Below the pieces are notes generated by a model, which worked only from the letters and a program-made list of their open reading frames with translations, was not told where the DNA came from and did not search any database. From Psococerastis gibbosa (lineage: Eukaryota; Arthropoda; Insecta; Psocodea; Psocidae), in contig OZ020492.1 of assembly GCA_963971405.1 (NCBI GenBank), forward strand, positions 8,742,001 through 8,806,000: a DNA stretch of 64,000 nt, in the 5' to 3' direction. Shown piece after piece: positions 21,525-31,642 of the stretch (position 1 is the first letter of the stretch; each line of letters starts with the position of its first letter). The position numbers and the translations under genes are program-made.

Positions 21525-21885
21525 CTAGTTACCTATTCCTAACCTACTAGCTAGATCTATTAGAGGGGATGATTGTGTGAATGTTATGTCGTTTGTTAAT
21601 TTCTCCTTATTGTGTAAAGCTCTTTTGATTTCAACATTTTCAAAAAAATTTAAAGTGTAACTTTTCTTTGCTTTGTGTAGGGCTGTCCAATTGTGAGGAT
21701 TGAATGTGTGATTTTCCGAGTTAAGGTGTTTCGCGAATGTGCTGTTGGTGTTGGTGTCTTCTATACCTGTTATATGTTCTCTGACCCTAGTTTTAAAGCT
21801 TCTGCCTGTTTGGTCTATGTAAATTGCGTTACAATCGTTACAATTTAGACGGTAAACTCCATTGCCTTTACGGGATAATCATAAC
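21525..21885 (-). pseudogene. Penelope-like element GIY-YIG endonuclease C-terminus
   Basis: On the minus strand a frame with no start codon of its own reads GNGVYRLNCNDCNAIYID, then QTGRSFKTRVREH, and ends SRLGIGN at a stop (21525-21527). This is the GIY-YIG domain at the C-terminus of Penelope-like reverse transcriptases, including the CxxC (CNDC) and the QTGRSFKTR block with the catalytic Arg. The YIG Gly reads Asp (YID), which may have lost activity. The frame ends abruptly near 21885 where SINE-B begins; no reverse transcriptase lies upstream. The PLE identification is strong by motif. Confidence 0.85.
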
Positions 21886-21891
21886 ATTTAC

Positions 21892-22095
21892 GACATCGAT
21901 GGCCAGGTGGTAGCTTGCTTGTACTCTTGCGCGTCTCTACACGCCATGCGATCGGAGACGTGTCGTAACTCGACACAAGTACCTATTAGGTAACTTAGTG
22001 AGGCGGCTGAAGAGGTCAATCGGATACATTCATTGAATTGTTTGTATGCGATTAACATTTTTTTTTAAACAAAAAAAAAACAAAAAAAAACAATG
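21892..22095 (+). mobile_element. SINE-B copy 9
   Basis: Near-consensus copy: CGATGGCCAGGTGGTAGC ... GATCGGAGACGTGTCGTAAC ... GTGAGGCGGCTGAAGAGG ... GGATACATTCATTGAATTG, then an A-rich tail with CAAAAAAAA repeats. It abuts the PLE fragment. Confidence 0.75.
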
Positions 22096-23212
22096 GGGAG
22101 CACAAACAGTAATTTATACGAGGTGGTGTTAATACAGAGGTGCAGACAAGGACATGTTTAATAACCCCTCCGTTATGGTGTGTATTATTATTTTAGTGCT
22201 TGTTTCCATAAAAGATTTTCTCTATTCAATTAGCAGGCAAATCTGTTTTTATTTTCTTAATTCATTGTCAACCCTTATTATTGCTTCTTTTACCTTCTTC
22301 TTGGGCTGTGAGTATTAGTCTTATTAACTGAGTATAAAACTGGACTAAGAAAACAATATTTTCCACGCAACCTTCGCCGAAAAATTTATTTCAGTTCCTC
22401 TATTTTTCCCGCAAAAAACAGCATATTTACATTATATATATATATATATATATATGCTGCAGGGCCTTCCTCGTGCGCAGATTACAATTAGAAAACATAC
22501 GAGCATGAGCGTCAGAATTTCAGCTGTGAGTCAATCAGTATTTTGTATGTAATTGGTACTGTCTTCGTTTGTCAGTCCTATTGCATTGAAATGGGTCTCC
22601 GAAAGCTTTACTTAGCTTTAGGAGCGAAGGAGGGAAGCAAAGAGCGCGGCGGCCATTGTTGAACGTATTTCTTTCCAGTTGTTCCCTCTTTGTTGGTTCC
22701 CTCAATTCATGAATTTTGTTCCTTCCAGCATGACATTTAGAATTCTTTCGTAAATTAAATTTCAATTTAAACTAATTATCGTTTTGGAGAGGTCTAAAGA
22801 AAGAAAGGTGACAAAAGTAAAAAAGAGTAAAATGTAATTAAAATCTATTGGAAACTGAGCGACTTTCACATAGAAAGTAAATGGTTAATTGTAAAGGTAA
22901 AAGAAGATTCTGAGTGCCTTTTAGGAAAAATTTCTAAGATGCCTACGTAGGGAAAGCCTGGCAGAGCCCTACTGATGGCTTCTCTCACAATTAATTATTA
23001 ATTTAATTTAATAAAATACATTGCTCAGCTTATTTTGTTCGATATCGTGAATTGTATTATTGTAATTTAACGTAAAAACATGTAACATCGGATACGCAGG
23101 ATTGTGAAGTTGTCAAGTTGAACAGTGAGCACCCGCTATAATTGAAAGCGGGCTTAAAGACCGAAAGGAAAATGAAGAAAGTATTCTTTCTTTCTTTCTT
23201 TTGTAGGGACTA
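22096..23212. other. No gene; (TA)n at 22433-22455
   Basis: Contains a TA microsatellite. A minus-strand 76-residue frame at 22535-22765 has no recognised motif. Confidence 0.4.
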
Positions 23213-23336
23213 TACCATTGCGAGAGATCAAGAAAGCTCGTATCAGATGGCTTGGACACGTGGCACGCATGTCATGTGACCGGGTTGCGAGGAGAGCCAA
23301 ACACACAACTCCTCAGGACAGAGGCAGAGTAGGCAG
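23213..23336 (+). pseudogene. LINE reverse transcriptase C-terminal scrap
   Basis: The frame reads LREIKKARIRWLGHVARM then RVARRAKHTTPQDRGRVG. RWxGHVxRM is the C-terminal landmark of RTE-like and related LINE proteins. It is truncated on both sides. Confidence 0.65.
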
Positions 23337-23353
23337 CCCTAATGGGATCTTAG

Positions 23354-23688
23354 GATATTGAACCCAGCCCACGGGCAGCACACGCCCAACCCATGCACTA
23401 CCCAGACCATGGGATGGATCGAGTACCGCATATTGAACCCAGTATTCACACAGGTTTCGTGATGTCAGCCATAGTTTGGGATGGCCGTTCCATAGGAATG
23501 GTACCCACGCCCACGAAATCTGTGCGAGAAACACAAATGATCCCACGCGTGGATCACAACTGACTGGGTTAGCCGTGTACTGGGTCGAACATGCGGCAAC
23601 TAATTCGAAAGTGTGCTTCACAGAACCTGCCACGCGTGGGTTGGGCGTGTACTGCACGTGAGCTGGGTTCAATCTGCGCCGGACCTTA
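23354..23688. mobile_element. Inverted-repeat element, unclassified
   Basis: The left arm TATTGAACCCAGCCCACGG ... CACGCCCAACCCATG is matched inversely by CGCGTGGGTTGGGCGTGTAC ... GAGCTGGGTTCAAT on the right. The GC-rich interior repeats CATATTGAACCCAG at about 23431. No coding part; target duplication not resolved. The long minus-strand frame here is non-coding sequence read through this element and SINE-A. Confidence 0.55.
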
Positions 23689-23689
23689 T

Positions 23690-23917
23690 AAAAATAAAAT
23701 AAATAAATAAATAAGGACTTTTTTGTCCTATTACTAAGCCAACCTAGCGGAGTTAGGGCTATAAAGCCCTCTCTTACACTCAACTAGGAAAGCCCGGGAC
23801 CGCCTGCTTTACATGCCCTCCGAAGCATGTTTAGAAAATGTAGGAAGTGTAGGACTCGAACCAACAACCTTTCTGGTGAAAGTCAGAGTCCGTACCACTA
23901 CTCTACATGTCTTGACA
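23690..23917 (-). mobile_element. SINE-A copy 5
   Basis: Complete reverse copy with (AAAT)n tail, AAGCCAACCTAGCGGAGTTA body and tRNA-like head ending CTACATGTCTTGACA. The B box is intact apart from small changes. Confidence 0.8.
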
Positions 23918-24079
23918 CACAGCTCGACGTGACTGGCATTGCAGGGCGCTTGACCGGGTGGACTGACGGACTGGCGCGAGGTTGTGGAGCACGATGCGTG
24001 GACTGTATCAGTAACGGCAAAAAGTAGATTGTTTGCCTAACCTAACCTAATGTAGACAAAGTCATATTGCAATTACACT

Positions 24080-24270
24080 GAAGAGGGGAAACTTTTTTGA
24101 AAAACTAGGTGCGAAATAGTGGGGGTTTACGAATTTTAACAGCAGTAAAGTTTACATTTAACAGACGAAGACTTATTCATATAGCCGCAAACAGAACGGC
24201 CCGGGTGTCTACCCCGAGGGATTTAAGAAAAATACGTGCAAAATAGTGTTTTTTAACCGTTAGACCAAGT
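24080..24270. repeat. hAT internal module repeats (GTTTTACG type)
   Basis: Two diverged units with GGGGAAACTTTTTTGAAAAA, GTGCGAAATAGTGGGGGTTT and CAGCAGTAAAG, matching modules inside the hAT elements at 15552, 46815 and 57404. No termini visible. Confidence 0.5.
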
Positions 24271-24484
24271 GTGAGGCCTACCATAGGTCGAAATGGCGGC
24301 GGAAAAAATATATAATATCGAATTACAGTATATAAGTCAAAGTATTATACTTCAAACTTTGCGAAGTTGTCCAATAGCGTTATTTTGGCGCTCTGTGTTA
24401 CATTTCATTTTTGATGATACTTGAAATTTTCACTATATTTCCTGAATGCGCATAGAGCAAGAGCTAATCAAGCTCAAGACCTAA

Positions 24485-24546
24485 CCAAGCATCCAGGGGG
24501 GAGGCATAGTTCCCAACTACCCCCCCCCCCCCATTGCTGCCCCTGG
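24485..24546. repeat. Possible 60-bp hAT-type remnant
   Basis: CCAGGGGGGAGGCATAGTT opposes ATTGCTGCCCCTGG across a C run. It looks like two hAT-type termini with almost no interior. No TSD, so low confidence. Confidence 0.3.
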
Positions 24547-24649
24547 TTATGTCATCTCATTAATGGCACCATGATCAAAAGCATATCCCGTAAAATTTGA
24601 TTTTGCACAAAAATGTGATAGTGGGGTATTCATATTCTTTGCCCTAAAA

Positions 24650-25442
24650 ATAATGGAAAAGAACCGGTCCTAGTTTACTCGAACATGTTTTCCAATTTAT
24701 CAACATTAGTAGATAGAGAATATGAGTAATTTCATGGTAAATAATTTTCCAGCGGTTACATTTCCGATATCACGATATATATATGATGAAACTTGGCACA
24801 TAGGTTTATAAAAATCATACCTCGGGAAAATTTTTTTTATTTTGGGCTAACTCAATTTTGGGGGGTTTTATTCCAAAAAAAAACTCCAAAAAACGTCTAA
24901 AGAAATTATTTCTCAAAAACGGCTCCAACGATTTCTTTTAAATTCACGTATATTGTAGTCGTTATTAATGTTAACAAACCGCGGTGGGTCGCTTGCCCCT
25001 TGATAGTTTTCTTCTGGGGGTAAAAAAATAAAAATAACTCAATTTTCATGAGAAATGACTAAAAAATCATTTTTCTGTGGAACCTTTCTATCGATGATTT
25101 CTATACCTTCAGGTATGTTTTAGGTGTTCAATAGGGTAACAAAAACGAACAGGTTTCATTCCAAAAAAATTATTTGCATCTGTGCAAAAAATTATTTTTT
25201 GAGAAATTAAGGAAAATTCACGCTCCGATACATTACGTTCCATGTGCCATGGTTACTACTGTTACAATGTATTGGTCTGTTCGTTCCAGAATATGCAATT
25301 GAGTTTTAAAGGGTTTTTATCCCCCTCGAGGGATCTGATATTTAACTGTAGGGAAATTATTTCCGATGAAATTACGCATGTCTTATATCTACTAATTTAT
25401 AAATTGGAAAGTATGTTCGAGTAAACTCGGACCGGTTCTTTT
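24650..25442 (+). repeat. Repeat D copy with long terminal inverted repeats
   Basis: The left end is an inverse copy (24655-24776) of the D 3' end: AAAAGAACCGGTCCTAGTTT ... CCAATTTAT. It is followed by a plus-strand D body (from GATGAAACTTGGCACATAGG) ending GAGTAAACTCGGACCGG then TTCTTTT at 25442. This gives ~120-bp terminal inverted repeats not present in other D copies. Confidence 0.65.
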
Positions 25443-25845
25443 CCCTTTGAAAGGTTTGAACAATTTTCTCTTAAGTGCTGTTGAAAAAGCACTTTCTGTC
25501 CCTATTGTACGTTGCTTCCACATAGCCTACCCGGTTATTGCTTTTCACACCTTGCATTTACGGACTTAGAACCAATATTCTGGATTTTCCTATACCCCTT
25601 GTTTCAAGGTAAAAAAAATTCTCAACTTGAAACACAAGCTTGAAATTGTTGATTTTTTTCAAAATTCACGTTTTTAAGACAAGGCAATAGATCTGTACAG
25701 AAATAGCCCATGTATATTCATATACTGATATAAAAAAATAAAGAATCCAATAGGAACATCTCTATCTGTCATTATGACATTGCCAGAATGCATGGAAGTT
25801 GCATGGCATATCTGTCCATTTTCAATTGAGTTTCAAACTGTAGGC
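25443..25845. other. No gene recognised
   Basis: AT-rich unique-looking sequence. Confidence 0.4.
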
Positions 25846-26025
25846 CATCGTCGGATCCAGTGGAAAATTTAGGGGGTGGGGCGTCAAAAGTTGTACGTAA
25901 GTTTAATTAGGTAATTTGTTTCTTGAAAAGTTGAGTTTTATCCAATTGATTTTTTTTTACTATCTTATGAATTTACTTATTTAGAAGTTGTCCCCCCCCC
26001 CCGCCACCCGTGGTTCCGCCATTTA
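25846..26025. mobile_element. hAT-like element, GGATCCAG family, diverged
   Basis: CGTCGGATCCAGTGGAAAAT ... AAAGTTGAGTTTT ... TCTTATGAATTTACTTATTT, a C run, then CGTGGTTCCGCCAT. It is the uninterrupted counterpart of 33546-34969. No target duplication recognised. Confidence 0.55.
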
Positions 26026-26039
26026 TTTATTTATTTAAG

Positions 26040-26530
26040 TTAGCATGAGAAAACTTTGTGATGGTCGAAATGTTCGATTTTCAGTTTTCAGTGAATTTGA
26101 GGTTCCAGGAACCAAAAGAAGTGGTTTTTACGAAATGTCTGACTGCCTGTTGGCCTGTCTGTCTTTTTGTTGCTCGTCGACTTGTGGGAAAACTAATCTG
26201 TGTATTATTATGAAGTTTTGCATGTAGGTTCACAAAATTCATGTTTCGGGACAATTTTTTTAATATGGGCTCAATCAAGTTTCAAACATAAAAAATTCCA
26301 AAAAAATGTTTTCTCAAAATCGGCTCAAACCATTTTCTCTAAACTCACATATATATTCTTCGTTATTTATTTCAAGAAATCCCAATATGGCGCTTGCCCC
26401 TTGATAGATTGGTTATGGAGGCCAAAAAATAAAAAATACAAAGTTTTCATGAAAAATTACCAAAAATAATTTTTCTGTGGAACCTTTCTATCGATGTTTT
26501 CTTCAGGTATGCTTAGGTGTTATATAGAGT
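26040..26530 (+). repeat. Repeat D fragment
   Basis: From GTGATGGTCGAAATGTTCG through a degenerate CTGTCTG tract (near 26145), GGCGCTTGCCCCTTGATAG and CCTTTCTATCGATG to AGGTACCTTTCC. Both ends are missing. Confidence 0.65.
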
Positions 26531-26601
26531 AACAAAACCGAGCAGGTACCTTTCCGAAGTAAAGTTTTGCATTTATTCTATAATTAGACAACCATACTCA
26601 C

Positions 26602-26831
26602 CGATTTGATCCGGCATCTTTTTTGTCTTTCTTATCTTCTTTTTTGCCCTCTTTCCTTTCATCGGAGCCCTGTTGTTGTCCATTCTCTTGCTCGTCTCTC
26701 GGCTGTCCTTCTTCAATGTCGGCAGGTTTTTCGGTGGGTCCTTCAGTTTTCACGGTTTTCCGAAGTCCACCCCATCCGGCACCCATCCGTGTAGTTTGAT
26801 CAGTTAAATTTTTTTGTGCCTCACCACCTGC
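26602..26831 (-). CDS. Candidate host exon, charged low-complexity protein segment
   Basis: On the minus strand a pyrimidine-rich tract ending TTTTTGTTGCAG leads into an open frame that reads GGEAQKNLTDQTTRMGAGWG, then GLRKTVKTEGPTEKPADIEE, then a Glu/Gln/Lys-rich part (GKKEDKKDKKDAGSNR). It ends at CG/GTGAGTATGG, a near-consensus 5' splice site. The exon would be 230 bp, phase 0 at its start and leaving two bases of a split codon. The composition (balanced, charged, no repeats of the surrounding TE families) differs from the neighbourhood. I do not recognise the protein. It would sit in a large intron-rich host gene otherwise hidden by transposons. The alternative is a chance open frame beside splice-like sites. 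Confidence 0.5.
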
Positions 26832-26873
26832 CTGCAACAAAAATGCCAGATATGCTATCATCTCTATGTATAA

Positions 26874-27175
26874 ATGTACAGGCCACGGAACCGATTGAGA
26901 AACATGGACGAGGGTGAACTGCGAACGACTCGTATCTGTACTAGATTAAGTTATGCTTTCGCCTGCTTCATTGCTTCAATGGTAAGCTTGACCATTATCG
27001 TTTGTAGCCGGTGTAGGTTGACATCGAGAACGCATACTAGTTTGCCAATGGCCGAAAATGCATACGGAAACAATACAAATAATGCCCGAAATCGATGGGG
27101 TCGTTGGCATGGGACAAGGGACCTATGGGCCACTATAAGCAGGCCTGGGTCCATAGAAAGTCCTTAAAGAAAGAA
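26874..27175 (+). repeat. Dispersed repeat E copy
   Basis: TTCAATGGTAAGCTTGACC, GGTGTAGGTTGACATCGAG, AATGCATACGGAAACAATAC and TGGGGTCGTTGGCATGGGAC, the inverse of 5441-5700 and extended further upstream. Near-identical blocks suggest moderate age. Confidence 0.65.
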
Positions 27176-27545
27176 TTTCAAATTTCAACTTCTGAACTGC
27201 GAAGGATATATAACTGGTGGCATGGGAGAGGAAGACAAAAGACCGGGAAGTCAGGAGAGCGGGGGTGTGAGAGGTTGAAGGACACCTTGAACTCCTGCGC
27301 CAAAGAGGAAAAAATACAAGAATTATAACTAAGTTAACCCTATAAGCGGAAAAAGTGTCGTATTTAATGTAGCCTATGTGGAAAAAATTACATACATAAA
27401 GTTTGATAGTAAATTATTATTTTTTAAATATGCATAGGCTATTTCATTAAAAATTATTAGAAATGACACTAGCCGTAATTGCCATATAAAAGATTTGCTC
27501 GGACGCTCGAGTGATCAGCTACTCACCGATATTGATCAGATCAGA
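27176..27545. other. No gene recognised
   Basis: 27175-27330 is an open frame without recognised motif; the rest is AT-rich. Confidence 0.4.
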
Positions 27546-27668
27546 TCAGGGCATGTAAAGCAGGCGGTCCCGGGTCTTCCTAGTTGAGTGTAAGAGAGGG
27601 CTCTATAGCCCTAACTCCGCTAAGTTGGCATAGTAATAGTACAAAAAAAGTCCTTATTTATTTATTTT
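27546..27668 (+). mobile_element. SINE-A copy 6, head missing
   Basis: Body and tail only, from GGGCATGTAAAGCAGGCGG to GTCCTTATTTATTTATTTT. The tRNA-like promoter is absent (5' truncation). Confidence 0.8.
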
Positions 27669-27769
27669 ATAACTGAATGGAGAAAGGTTTCTCCACAGGT
27701 ATGCTGCGAGTGACGTCATCAGACAATGACACTTACCTACCTGACTGTAGTCGCTATATATACGTGTGT

Positions 27770-28672
27770 AATTGGTATAAGGAAATTTTCGTGATGGTCA
27801 AAATATTAATTGCTTTCCAATTTATACGTAGTATAAGGAAAGCTTTGTGATGGTCGAAATTTTCGATTCCGAGATTTCAACGGATTTACACGTTTTCAGG
27901 TCCCAGGAACCCAAAAAAGTGGTTCTTACGAAATGTCTGTCTGTCTGTCTGTCTGTCTGTATGTCTGTTCGTTGATTTCCAGGCAAACTACTCGATCGAT
28001 TTTGATGAAATTCGGCATGTAGGTTCAAAAAAATCATACCTCGGGACCATTTTTTATATTTGGGGCTAACTTAATTTAGGGGGGTTTCATTTTCAAAAAA
28101 CTCCAAAAAAACGTCTAAAAAATTATTTCTCAAAAACGGCTCCAACGATTTCTTTTAAATTCACACATATTGTTAGTCGTTAATGTCAACGAAATGCGGG
28201 GGGTCGCTTGCCCCTTGATAGGTTGCTTCTGGGGGTAAAAAAATAAAAATAACTAAATTTTAATGAAAAATGATTAAATAATAATTTTTCTGTGGAACCT
28301 TTCTATCGATGATTTCTAACTCCAGGTATGTTTTAGGTGTTAAATTGATTAACGAAGCCGGACAGGTTGCTTTCCGAAAAAAGTATTTGGTTTTGTGCAA
28401 CAAAAATGTTTTTTTGAAAAAATGATAGAAAATTCACGCTCAAATGCATTGCGTGCACTGCCAGTATTGCTGTGTGGTAATGTGTTGGTCTGACCTATCT
28501 AGAATTTACCTCACCTCCAGTGACGTCAGGTGGACCCCCCCCCCCCCCCCGTCATATCGGAAATCTAACCATAGGAAAATTATTTACCATGAAATTACTC
28601 ATTTTCTCTATATACTCATTTTGATAAATTGGAAAGAATGTTCGAGTAAACTCGGGCCGGTTCTTTTGAGTT
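27770..28672 (+). repeat. Repeat D, nearly full length
   Basis: Best complete copy. It starts TTGCTTTCCAATTTATACG with a terminal hairpin (GCTTTCC...GGAAAGC around TTATACGTAGTATAA), then GTGATGGTCGAAA, GGTCCCAGGAACCC and the TCTG microsatellite (27930-27970). These are followed by TCATACCTCGGGACCATTTT, GGTCGCTTGCCCCTTGATAG, GAACCTTTCTATCGATGA, a C run, and the end GAGTAAACTCGGGCCGG then TTCTTTT. A partial D start (GTATAAGGAAATTTTCG...) lies directly upstream. No coding frame. Class unknown. Confidence 0.7.
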
Positions 28673-29390
28673 TTAAACAGATTTACATGTTATGACGTTC
28701 CAGGAACCAAAACTTCTGAATGGGCATATATTTGTGGATATATTATATATATATATATTATTATATATTCGATGGATATAGGGCCTAGATAAAATTCGGC
28801 GAGTTGATTCATCAAAAATCTCAATAATTCTTTTCCATATCAATGGTCATCGGAACCACTTTAATCTACCTTCTTTTCCACTTGATAAATGGGAAAGCAT
28901 ATACAGGCTCACTGGTATCGGTTTATTTTTGTTACCACACACAGTTTTTTTTTGTTTTTTTTTTGATCGGCGAGGAGTCATTCAGCCACTAATGTGCGAC
29001 ATCAGTCCGGCTCGAACTTAATTAGTTTTGCTACTGTTTTTTAAAAAAAGTATGTAAAGCAAAATGCTTTGTTGGGCTGCGTGTTTCTAAAATTGAAAAT
29101 AAATTGATAGGTCTGACATTGGATTTTTCGATGCAATTGAGGATGTATGTATTGAGTATATTGGGCATTCCAATAAGGCGCTGTGTAGCCGGGGACGGAT
29201 CCTTGGGGGGGGGCGGTGGGGGGGCGGTCACCCCCCCCCCCCCCCCGAGAGAAAAAGTTTTGTACTAGATAGAATGGACTTTTGAAAGAAATTAAGAAAA
29301 ATTAATACTCTAGTAAAAGAAACGCGATATTTTTCCGGCCACCCCCCCCCCCCGAAAACTTTTTCTGAAACTGTCCCTGTATGTATATAG
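28673..29390. other. Mostly unassigned; GC-run block at 29188-29390
   Basis: 28676-28720 has a D-like scrap (GACGTTCCAGGAACCAAAA). A TA-rich tract lies at 28738-28770. 29188-29390 has GGGGACGGATCCTTGG, long G and C runs and ACTGTCCCTG, possibly a hAT-like remnant without TSD. Confidence 0.4.
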
Positions 29391-29707
29391 CAGGGATTCC
29401 CAACCTGTGGTCCATGGACGCCGGTGGTCCCCGGCCATTATCAAGTGGTCCACGTAAGAAATAAGATAATAAAACAGCTGAGTTTTTGGAAATTTGAAAT
29501 AATATACAGTAACTCATGGCACTGAACTATAATATCCGACTGATACCAGTCCTATATATTTAAGCAAATATTAGCGCGCAATTGTAGGTACAAACTACTT
29601 GTTCATGGTCCTAATATTTAACGATTTTCCTGTCCCAACCATGCTGGTCCACGGATAATGATAAAATAATCTAGTGGTCAACGGAAAAAAAAGGTAGAGA
29701 ACCTCTG
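29391..29707. mobile_element. hAT element, CAGNGGTTCTC family, diverged
   Basis: Starts CAGGGATTCCCAACCTGTGG and ends GGTAGAGAACCTCTG. The inside GGTCCACG/CCACGGA motifs are typical of non-autonomous hAT elements of the CAGNGGTTCTCAA type. Flanking 8-mers GTATATAG and CTGTAGAG agree at 5 of 8 positions, so the TSD is decayed. Confidence 0.6.
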
Positions 29708-30131
29708 CTGTAGAGTTTCAGCTGACCCCGGACAAGTGTCGCACTTATCTTCCACAAGTACCGCCTCACACAGTACTTCATAGTACATTTTTTACTTGTT
29801 TTGAAAAATTTTCTTAAGTCATAATTATAGCTTAATTATATAAGGCCAGACAAATTATATTGAATGAATGAATGTGTATTAAATACAGAAACAATTTAAA
29901 CACAATAATTGTAAACCTAACTTAAACTAAAATATAATGAAGGAAGGGAAAGGAAAACGTCGGCTTCCCCCATTCCTCGTGTGGGTTTTCATATTATCCT
30001 TACATCAAAAGATAACCCCTTAGATGTAATTAAAGGTCAGCGTTGCACAGCAAAAATAGTTATAGAGAAATATTTATTCAAAGGATTTCTCGATGTTTAA
30101 TTAAAACTCTTTGGTCTTCCTTTGATGCTAA
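29708..30131 (-). repeat. LINE 3' tail (29864-30005) in unassigned sequence
   Basis: (GAAT)n at 29864-29874 is followed by a stretch resembling the 3' untranslated end of a CR1-like LINE read on the minus strand (CATTC-type tail). Coding part not seen. Confidence 0.4.
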
Positions 30132-30510
30132 GGCACCCATTCTACCGACCGGCTCGGGCTAAACACAAAAACAGTGACGTGGTAGCAGACATTCAAGACT
30201 TAGGCGGGGTTTCCACCGACCTCGCATTGCAGAATTGACGGAAATGTTTATTTTCCTCCATGCCATAGTTAAAATTGATCAATGATCATACAGTAAAATC
30301 ACAAACAAACAAACTAAAATTAAAAAATGGAGTCAAGGGATTTTAAGAGATTTAAGAGATTTCTATAAAAAGAAAAATTCTAATTTCCGTCAATGTCATT
30401 TGCATTCTGCAATGCGAGGTCGGTGGAAACGCCACCCAAGTCTTGAATGTCTGCTACCACGTCACCGTTTTTGTAAATAGCCCTAGCCGGTCGGTGGAAT
30501 GGGCGCCTAA
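30129..30510. mobile_element. PIF/Harbinger-type MITE with TAA TSD
   Basis: The element at 30132-30507 starts GGCACCCATTCTACCGACC and ends GGTCGGTGGAATGGGCGCC, with TAA on both sides. Inner inverted arms include GTGACGTGGTAGCAGACATT and a second inverted pair (GGCGGGGTTTCCACCGACC), which looks like a nested relative. The interior matches 9140-9235. Non-coding. Confidence 0.75.
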
Positions 30511-30628
30511 AAGCCAATCTAAATGGGCGGTACGTGTGAACCTGTACGAATGGACCTGTGCACGCTATCCTATGTATAAATTAGTATTGATAAATCAAAT
30601 GTGAACATAATTACTATGATATGACTTT

Positions 30629-30826
30629 TTGTTCTATTACGAAGCCTACCTAGTGGAGTTAGGGATGTAAAGCCCTCTCTTACACTCAACTAGGAAGGCC
30701 CGGGACCGCCTGCTTTACATGCCCTCCGAATCATGGCCAGAAAATGTAGCAAGTGTAGGACTCGAACCAACAGTCTTTCGGGTGAAAGTCAGAGTCCGTA
30801 CCACTAGGCTACATGTCCTGACTACT
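30629..30826 (-). mobile_element. SINE-A copy 7
   Basis: Reverse copy from TGTTCTATTACGAAGCC to GGCTACATGTCCTGAC, with promoter boxes intact. The (TTTA) tail is absent on the left. Confidence 0.8.
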
Positions 30827-30879
30827 AAGGCTTTACGTGTCGAAGATTCCGGGATGATAGAAAGAAAAGAAAGAAAAAT

Positions 30880-31642
30880 TTAATTCAATTAAAACAAAAC
30901 AAAAAAATCAAAATCTAACTCAGTATCCCACAAATTAGTGAATATAAGAATACAAAATCACATACAATACATAGGTAGGTAATGAGATAGTGGGCTTCCC
31001 CTAATAAAACCATTTGGTTGACCATTAGGGGAGTGACGTGAACAAACATGTTTAACAGGAGGATTAATGAGCAGTATAGTTAAAATAACACTCTTGCTTA
31101 CTGTATATTGTTATGTATATTAATAGCTTTTTCTAGATAAAAAGTAACAATAGAAAGTAGGAAATCGAAATTTAATTATTTTAATTATTGTAACATTTTT
31201 TATTTTAACATAAGCCTAAATTAAGGTAATGGATTAATGAAGGGATCTTAGCCATGACTTGATGGATTTCTTAAATTTCATTTCATGATTGATTTGTGAC
31301 TTAATTTCAATTGGTAGAGAATTGTACAGTTTTACGACATTGTAGTGAGGGGAGTGAAAAGCAAAGGATTTATTTATTGTGAGTAGAGAGACCGATTTGT
31401 TTGATATTACTCTGGTGGTGTAACTGTGCTCAACCACAGGAGGGAACTTAAGTTTATTTGATGGTAATAAAGATAATAAGGCAGATTTATATGTGAATGA
31501 TATAGTAGGTACATTTAGTTCAATAAAAAGCATGTTTGATGGATACCTCCTATGTTTCTTTAGCGCAACTCTTAATATTACCTTTATGCTTGTTTCTAAA
31601 ATAGGAATAAATGATGAGTAAGTGCCACCCCATGCAGCAATA
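30880..31642 (-). pseudogene. LINE (CR1/Jockey-like) C-terminal fragment
   Basis: On the minus strand the frame opens near 31642 as IAAWGGTYSSFIPILE and continues KKHRRYPSN (31550), then VVKLYNSLPIEIKSQ, ending KKSIKSWLRSLH at a stop at 31234. YNSLPIEI and a final KSWL are the usual C-terminus of LINEs without RNase H. The 31233-30880 part is a presumed 3' untranslated region. The reverse-transcriptase palm is missing (5' truncated). Confidence 0.7.

Noticed and set aside
23313-23783. 156-residue minus-strand open frame
   Set aside because: It reads through an inverted-repeat element and the body of SINE-A; no protein similarity.
26598-26861. Methionine at the start of this minus-strand frame as a true start codon
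   Set aside because: The residues before the acceptor AG are pyrimidine-tract intron sequence; an internal exon fits better.
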